64,000 nt of DNA from JASLDZ01 sp964244065. Lineage in GTDB: Bacteria > Pseudomonadota > Alphaproteobacteria > Caulobacterales > Caulobacteraceae. Location: contig CAXTHH010000002.1 of the NCBI GenBank assembly GCA_964244065.1, positions 666,707-730,706 of the forward strand, in the 5' to 3' direction. The translations under genes were made by a program, and so were the position numbers. Under the pieces are notes generated by a model, which was not told the origin of the DNA, made no database searches, and worked only from the letters and a program-made list of their open reading frames with translations. The first letter of the stretch is position 1. Each line of letters begins with the position of its first letter. Shown in pieces: positions 60,785 through 64,000 of this stretch.

Positions 60785-61700
60785 TGTTCTGGTCCAGGTT
60801 GTTGTAGGCCGGGATGAAGGCCCCGGTCGTGCCGGCCACGCCCAGGGGGTCGGCGCCCATGCAGGCGTGCGGCCCGGGCGCGCCGTAGAGGTTGGCGGTC
60901 ATCTCGGCCACGCCGCGCTCGATCATGGCGCGCACGGCCAGCTGCACGGGCTCCAGCGCCCCGGCCCCGGCCGAGACGTTGACCACGTTGGTGTCGAAGA
61001 ACTTGAAGAAGCCGGCGCCGACCTCATGGCCGATGATCTGCTTCTGGTAGGAGATGACGTCCACCACCTCCAGCGTCCGGGTCTCCACCAGGCGCAGGTC
61101 GAGGGCCACGTTCATGACGTAGCTCTTGCCGGTGAGCTGGCCGCTGCCCTGCGTCGCGTCCTGCTTGCCGCCCTGGCCGTCGAAGCCGGCGGATTTGATG
61201 TTGTAGTTCAGCTCGGTGATGCCGCCGACGATGTAGAAGTCGCTCCCCGGCACCTGGCCGGCGACGATCTTGCGGTACTCCTTGGAGGCGCCCTCCTGCC
61301 CGTCGGAGATCAGCTTGTTGTTGGCGTACTTGAGCTCGAGCTCGCTGACGGAGGTGTCGTAGCGCTCCACCATGGGCATGCCGGCCTTGGCCAGGGCGCT
61401 CATGGCCATCAGAGAGGCGCCCTGGGTGACCTGGCGGCCGCCGTTGTCCTCGGCCTTGCCCGTGTAATCGGCGATCCGCCCCACCGCGACGTGCGGCGCG
61501 CGCAGGCCGTACTGGCGGGCGTAGCCGGCCAGGCACACCAGCGCCGTAGAGTAGGGGGTCGAATTGCTCGTCACCGGCGCGTTGCCGATCGGCGTGGCGT
61601 ACAGCCCGTTGGGGCCCGCCACGGGCGAGATGCAGCCGGCGAGCGCGAGGCTCGCGGCCGTCAGCGCGCCGGTCGTGCGCAGCATCGCGCGCTTACTCAC
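60705..61700 (-). CDS. hfaB: Holdfast anchor secretion lipoprotein HfaB (CsgG-like)
   Basis: Outer-membrane pore-forming lipoprotein that secretes HfaA and HfaD, related to the curli channel CsgG. About 331 residues: a basic n-region, hydrophobic core and lipobox SLALAGCIS; then the CsgG-like domain (HVAVGRIADYTGK, GASLMAMSALAKAGM, YIVGGITELNYNI, NVALDLRLVETRTLEVVD). The C-terminus (about 26 residues after NNLDQNN) is encoded in the DNA that also encodes the HfaD signal peptide in another frame, an 80-base overlap. The start is GTG at 61700, overlapping the hfaA stop by eight bases; ATG 61685 is an alternative. Confidence 0.93.
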   Translation of the reverse strand: MSKRAMLRTTGALTAASLALAGCISPVAGPNGLYATPIGNAPVTSNSTPYSTALVCLAGYARQYGLRAPHVAVGRIADYTGKAEDNGGRQVTQGASLMAMSALAKAGMPMVERYDTSVSELELKYANNKLISDGQEGASKEYRKIVAGQVPGSDFYIVGGITELNYNIKSAGFDGQGGKQDATQGSGQLTGKSYVMNVALDLRLVETRTLEVVDVISYQKQIIGHEVGAGFFKFFDTNVVNVSAGAGALEPVQLAVRAMIERGVAEMTANLYGAPGPHACMGADPLGVAGTTGAFIPAYNNLDQNNARSREDPSRWNSRRDPDVRASHGRF

Positions 61701-62136
61701 CGCCACCGTCCGCCTCATCGAGGTTCACCTTGCCGTTGAGGACGGTCTTGGCCGTGACCGCGCCGTTGTTGATCTGGGTGGAGTTCACCACCACGGTGTT
61801 GTTCGAGCCCTGGACGGAAACCACCAGGTTGTTGCCGACCGCCGTGGCCGTGCCGAGCCCGCCGACGCCGCCGTAGCTGTCGCCCGCCCCGCCGGTGCGG
61901 CGGCCGTAGAAGACGCTCTGGTCGTCACCGATCCGGGTCACGCCGTCGACCACCACGGTGTTGCCGCTGCCGTCTGCCCGCCGGCTGACGTTGATCGGCC
62001 GGCTCAGCTCGCCCGAGCCGAAGCCGTAGCCGGCGTTGTAGGCCGAGCCGCCGCCGTTGGACTGCGCGCGCGCCGCTCCGGCCCCCGCCAGCGCGAGGGC
62101 GCCGATCGCGGCCGACAGGACGAGCGTGGGGCGCAT
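61693..62136 (-). CDS. hfaA: Holdfast anchor protein HfaA
   Basis: Secreted surface protein of the holdfast attachment system. The 147-residue precursor has a signal peptide (MRPTLVLSAAIGALALAGAGAARAQ). The mature chain is rich in Gly, Asn, Val and Ser, with GNTVVVDGVTRIGDD, GTATAVGNNLVVSVQGSNN and STQINNGAVTAKTVLNG. It shares the AVGN and Q-x-N-x-G elements with HfaD. It is the first gene of the operon; its stop overlaps the hfaB start. A GANTC site and a TTAACC half-site precede it. Confidence 0.9.
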   Translation of the reverse strand: MRPTLVLSAAIGALALAGAGAARAQSNGGGSAYNAGYGFGSGELSRPINVSRRADGSGNTVVVDGVTRIGDDQSVFYGRRTGGAGDSYGGVGGLGTATAVGNNLVVSVQGSNNTVVVNSTQINNGAVTAKTVLNGKVNLDEADGGGE

Positions 62137-62158
62137 GGCGCGGGCTCCGGCGCCGGGA

Positions 62159-62203
62159 GAGTCCGGGCCTTCCAAGCCGAACCTAGCCTCCCACGTCTTA
62201 ACC
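62159..62203 (-). promoter_or_regulatory. Putative hfaA control region: TTAA half-site and GANTC site
   Basis: On the hfaA strand GGTTAAG (62203 to 62197) stands about 63 bases and GACTC (62163-62159) about 25 bases before the ATG. The spacing between the two sites (34 bases) is almost that seen before ccrM (35 bases). In Caulobacter the hfa operon is under cell-cycle control; a CtrA plus CcrM input is inferred here. Confidence 0.5.
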
Positions 62204-62250
62204 AAGCCCGAACGGGGCGGGCCGCCCTGGCGGGCGGAGCGGCGGCCCCC

Positions 62251-63018
62251 ATGTTGCCGGAGATGCCCCTCGCTTCACCCTTCCTCCGCGACAGCGCCGG
62301 CGGCGATCCGCGGCGCGGTGAAGACGGCTCCGGCTGGGGGCGCGCCGGCTCTGGCGGGCCGGCGCCCGAGCGTGCGCCGCGGGAGCCCGCGCTGCGCGCG
62401 CCCTGGCCCGCGCTGCTGCTCGCCCTCTTGCCGCCGGTCGGCTACGCGCTCCAGCACCTCGGAGGTGATCCGCTGGCGACGGCCGACCGGCTGGGCTTCC
62501 GCCCGGCGCTGCTGATGCAGGGCGGCTGGACGGGGCTCCTCTCCGCCCTGGTCGTGCACGCGGGATGGACGCACGCGCTGTTGAACGGGCTGACTGCGCT
62601 GGCCTTCGGGGCGCCCGTGGCGCGGCGGATGGGAACGGGCGCGCTCGGCGCGGCCGCCTTCCTGCTGTTCTTCGTGGTCTGCGGCGTGGCGGGATCGCTT
62701 GGCTTCGCGGGGATCTCGCCGGGAAGCGGTGCGGTGCTGGTGGGCGCGTCCGGCGGGATCGCAGGGCTGATGGGGGCCTCCTCGCGCCTGCTGGCGGGCG
62801 AGCCCGGATCGCTGCTGCCCCTCACGGCGCGCCCGGTGGTCGTGATGGCGTTGGCGTGGCTGGGGGCCAACCTCGTGTTCGCGCTGGTGGGTCTCGACGT
62901 CGGGACCGGCGGCGCGCCCATCGCCTGGCAGGCGCATCTGGCCGGCTACGCCGCGGGCCTGCTGCTGATCGGGCCGGCGCTGGCGCTGCTCGGGCCCCCG
63001 TCGCGCCCGGGCGGTTGA
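62251..63018 (+). CDS. Rhomboid-family intramembrane serine protease
   Basis: About 255 residues. A charged, Gly/Arg/Pro-rich cytosolic N-terminus of about 50 residues is followed by six membrane helices. The catalytic Ser is in VLVGASGGIAGLMGA and the catalytic His in IAWQAHLAGYAAG; the L1-loop/helix-2 motif AGWTHALLNGLTALAFG (in place of HxxxN, H-A-L-L-N) is present. Such proteases release membrane-tethered proteins or act in quality control. Two Met codons are possible as start (62251, 62263). It diverges from hfaA by about 114 bases. Confidence 0.92.
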   Translation: MLPEMPLASPFLRDSAGGDPRRGEDGSGWGRAGSGGPAPERAPREPALRAPWPALLLALLPPVGYALQHLGGDPLATADRLGFRPALLMQGGWTGLLSALVVHAGWTHALLNGLTALAFGAPVARRMGTGALGAAAFLLFFVVCGVAGSLGFAGISPGSGAVLVGASGGIAGLMGASSRLLAGEPGSLLPLTARPVVVMALAWLGANLVFALVGLDVGTGGAPIAWQAHLAGYAAGLLLIGPALALLGPPSRPGG

Positions 63019-63070
63019 TCCGGCGGCGTTTCGGGAGGACGCTCCCCCCGACGGCGGACCGGAGGCGGAC

Positions 63071-63502
63071 ATGCTGGTGGCGCAGATCCTGAAGACCAAG
63101 GGGGACACGGTGTTCACCGTCGCGCCCGAAGACACCCTGCTACAGGCCGCCGCCCGCCTGGGCGAGCGAAGGGTGGGTGCGGTGGTGGTGATGGGGGCGG
63201 GCGACGCGGTGGCCGGCATCCTCTCCGAGCGCGACGTGGCCCGCGCCGTGGGGGAGGAGGGCGCCGCCGCCCTGGACCGGCCCGTCGCGGCCACCATGAC
63301 CCGCGAGGTGGTCTACGCCGACCCCGAACACACGGTCGACCAGCTGCTCGCGCTCATGACCGACCGGCGCATCCGCCACCTCCCCGTCTGCCGGGCCGGC
63401 CGATTGATGGGCATCGTCTCCATCGGCGACCTCGTGAAGGTGAAGATCGCCGAGATCGAGGCCGAGGCCGCCGACCTGAAGGCCTACATCGCCGCGGGCT
63501 GA
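63071..63502 (+). CDS. Two-CBS-domain protein
   Basis: A 143-residue protein made of a CBS pair (Bateman module). Each half shows the family pattern: TVFTVAPEDTLLQAAARLGE with GAVVVMGAG and AGILSERDVARAV, then VVYADPEHTVDQLLALMTD, RRIRHLPVCRAGRLMGIVSI and GDLVKVKIAEIE. Such stand-alone modules bind adenine nucleotides or NAD and regulate other proteins. GGAGG lies five bases before the ATG. It starts 52 bases after the rhomboid stop, probably in the same transcript. Confidence 0.93.
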   Translation: MLVAQILKTKGDTVFTVAPEDTLLQAAARLGERRVGAVVVMGAGDAVAGILSERDVARAVGEEGAAALDRPVAATMTREVVYADPEHTVDQLLALMTDRRIRHLPVCRAGRLMGIVSIGDLVKVKIAEIEAEAADLKAYIAAG

Positions 63503-63858
63503 CGCTCCGAGCGGGCGGCGAGGCCCCTAGACGCCGCCGCCCGGGAGCGGTGGGCGCGAGGGTTTCGGCCCTTGACGGAACGTCGCTCGCCAGCCATCTT
63601 GGCGAGCTCAATCACATCGCCCGAACGCCTGGGCCGCACATCGCGGCCAACGGGGTTCGTCGCGCCGCTTTCGGCGGCGAGTTGGCGATCCTTCTTGGAA
63701 GGGTGGTTGACCTGGGTGCGGACGATCTGTAGATCGCCGCCTCCGCCAAGTCGGGCGTTAAACGACGGTCGGTCCGGGCGCTACGGCGACTGGACGACGC
63801 AAGAGCAGGGCGGCCTCGGTCGCCGTGGTCTTCCCTCAAAGGTCTTCGGATCGATGAG
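63503..63858. other. Intergenic stretch before an rRNA-type promoter
   Basis: About 350 bases without a recognisable gene. Several short open frames exist on both strands, but none shows codon bias or a ribosome-binding site. It probably carries upstream activating or termination signals between the CBS gene and the rRNA operon. Confidence 0.6.
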
Positions 63859-63887
63859 TTGACAACTTCGGAGCCGGTCATTAGATC
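63859..63887 (+). promoter_or_regulatory. Strong sigma-70-type promoter, probably for an rRNA operon
   Basis: A perfect -35 TTGACA (63859-63864) is followed after 17 bases by TAGATC (63882-63887) as a -10. The GC-rich genome makes a full TTGACA box uncommon. It lies about 60 bases upstream of an rRNA-leader-like sequence. Confidence 0.55.
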
Positions 63888-63948
63888 GTCTTCATCGCCT
63901 GGCCGGGGCGTTAAAGCGGCGGATCGGCCTCTCCGGCAGGTTCACGGT

Positions 63949-64000
63949 CTTTGACATTGTTGAATGGGAAGGGGACACGTGGTCGGCGGTGTCTTTTGGC
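63949..64000 (+). other. rRNA operon leader (upstream of 16S rRNA, cut by window)
   Basis: The string CTTTGACATTGTTGAATGGG followed by GAAGGGGACACGTGGTCGGC is the pattern found just upstream of 16S rRNA in Caulobacterales and relatives (TTTGACATTG ... ACGTGG(G)CGGC), where it forms part of the processing stem. The 16S gene itself should begin within the next few hundred bases beyond 64000. Confidence 0.7.

Noticed and set aside
63612..63881. An 89-residue minus-strand ORF near the right edge
   Set aside because: It overlaps the promoter-like TTGACA region, has no ribosome-binding site and shows no recognisable feature.

Overview
The window is a very GC-rich, gene-dense piece of an alphaproteobacterial chromosome. 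Several independent markers point to Caulobacterales: an adjacent divK-pleD cell-cycle pair, the GANTC methyltransferase gene ccrM, a holdfast-anchor cluster hfaA-hfaB-hfaD, and a split F0 operon with a second b-type subunit. No plasmid backbone, prophage, insertion sequence or CRISPR array was seen. The closest genus cannot be fixed from sequence reading alone.

Layout. 1-4.8 kb: truncated dinB, a HAD-type hydrolase, divK-pleD, a small secreted protein, DUF2007 and rpmG. 4.9-7.6 kb: cytochrome P450, a Nudix hydrolase and a DUF2059 protein. 7.7-18.2 kb: a long minus-strand series pyrB, pyrC-like, plsY, dprA, topA, a 56-residue ORF and rnr, interrupted by a DUF3140 gene, a decayed ORF and a small ORF. 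18.2-20.8 kb: ATP synthase F0 operon (atpI-atpB-atpE-b'-b). 20.9-32.6 kb: smc, a DsbA-like lipoprotein, a DciA/DUF721 protein, divergent mutY, a TonB-like protein, ccrM, a ClC transporter, rnhB and ygfZ. 32.6-40.4 kb: a heptosyltransferase-like gene, a catalytic-type dihydroorotase, a run of small metabolic and membrane genes ending in an acyl-CoA synthetase, a parD with a frameshifted parE, and a ThDP enzyme. 40.4-53.4 kb: a secreted protein made of five Cys repeats, aroC, pdxH, a uridine-kinase-like gene, an AsmA protein, SRPBCC plus zinc alcohol dehydrogenase, a lytic transglycosylase, an Hpt protein, tRNA-Lys(CTT), an APC permease and rmuC. 53.5-59.5 kb: clpB, an orphan HsdR-N-like nuclease with different base composition, a cupin, and about 1.4 kb of repeat-rich non-coding DNA. 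59.5-64 kb: hfaD-hfaB-hfaA, rhomboid, a CBS protein, and a promoter plus leader that look like the start of an rRNA operon whose 16S gene lies beyond the right edge.

How the parts fit. DivK, PleD, CcrM and the Hfa proteins belong to the Caulobacter-type developmental programme (polarity, c-di-GMP, DNA methylation, holdfast attachment). The ccrM and hfaA upstream regions share one arrangement: a TTAA(C) half-site about 65 bases and a GANTC site about 25 bases before the start codon. Pyrimidine synthesis is represented twice: a pyrB-linked dihydroorotase homologue without the metal-binding histidines, and a separate catalytic-type enzyme 17 kb away. Three families of long inverted-repeat elements sit mostly just past the 3' ends of genes, where they may act as terminators or mRNA ends.

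The best candidates for something little described are the five-repeat Cys protein, the Q/N-G plus AVGN repeat architecture shared by HfaA and HfaD, the orphan PD-(D/E)xK protein, and the nested repeat block around the cupin gene. No clearly new multi-gene system was recognised.
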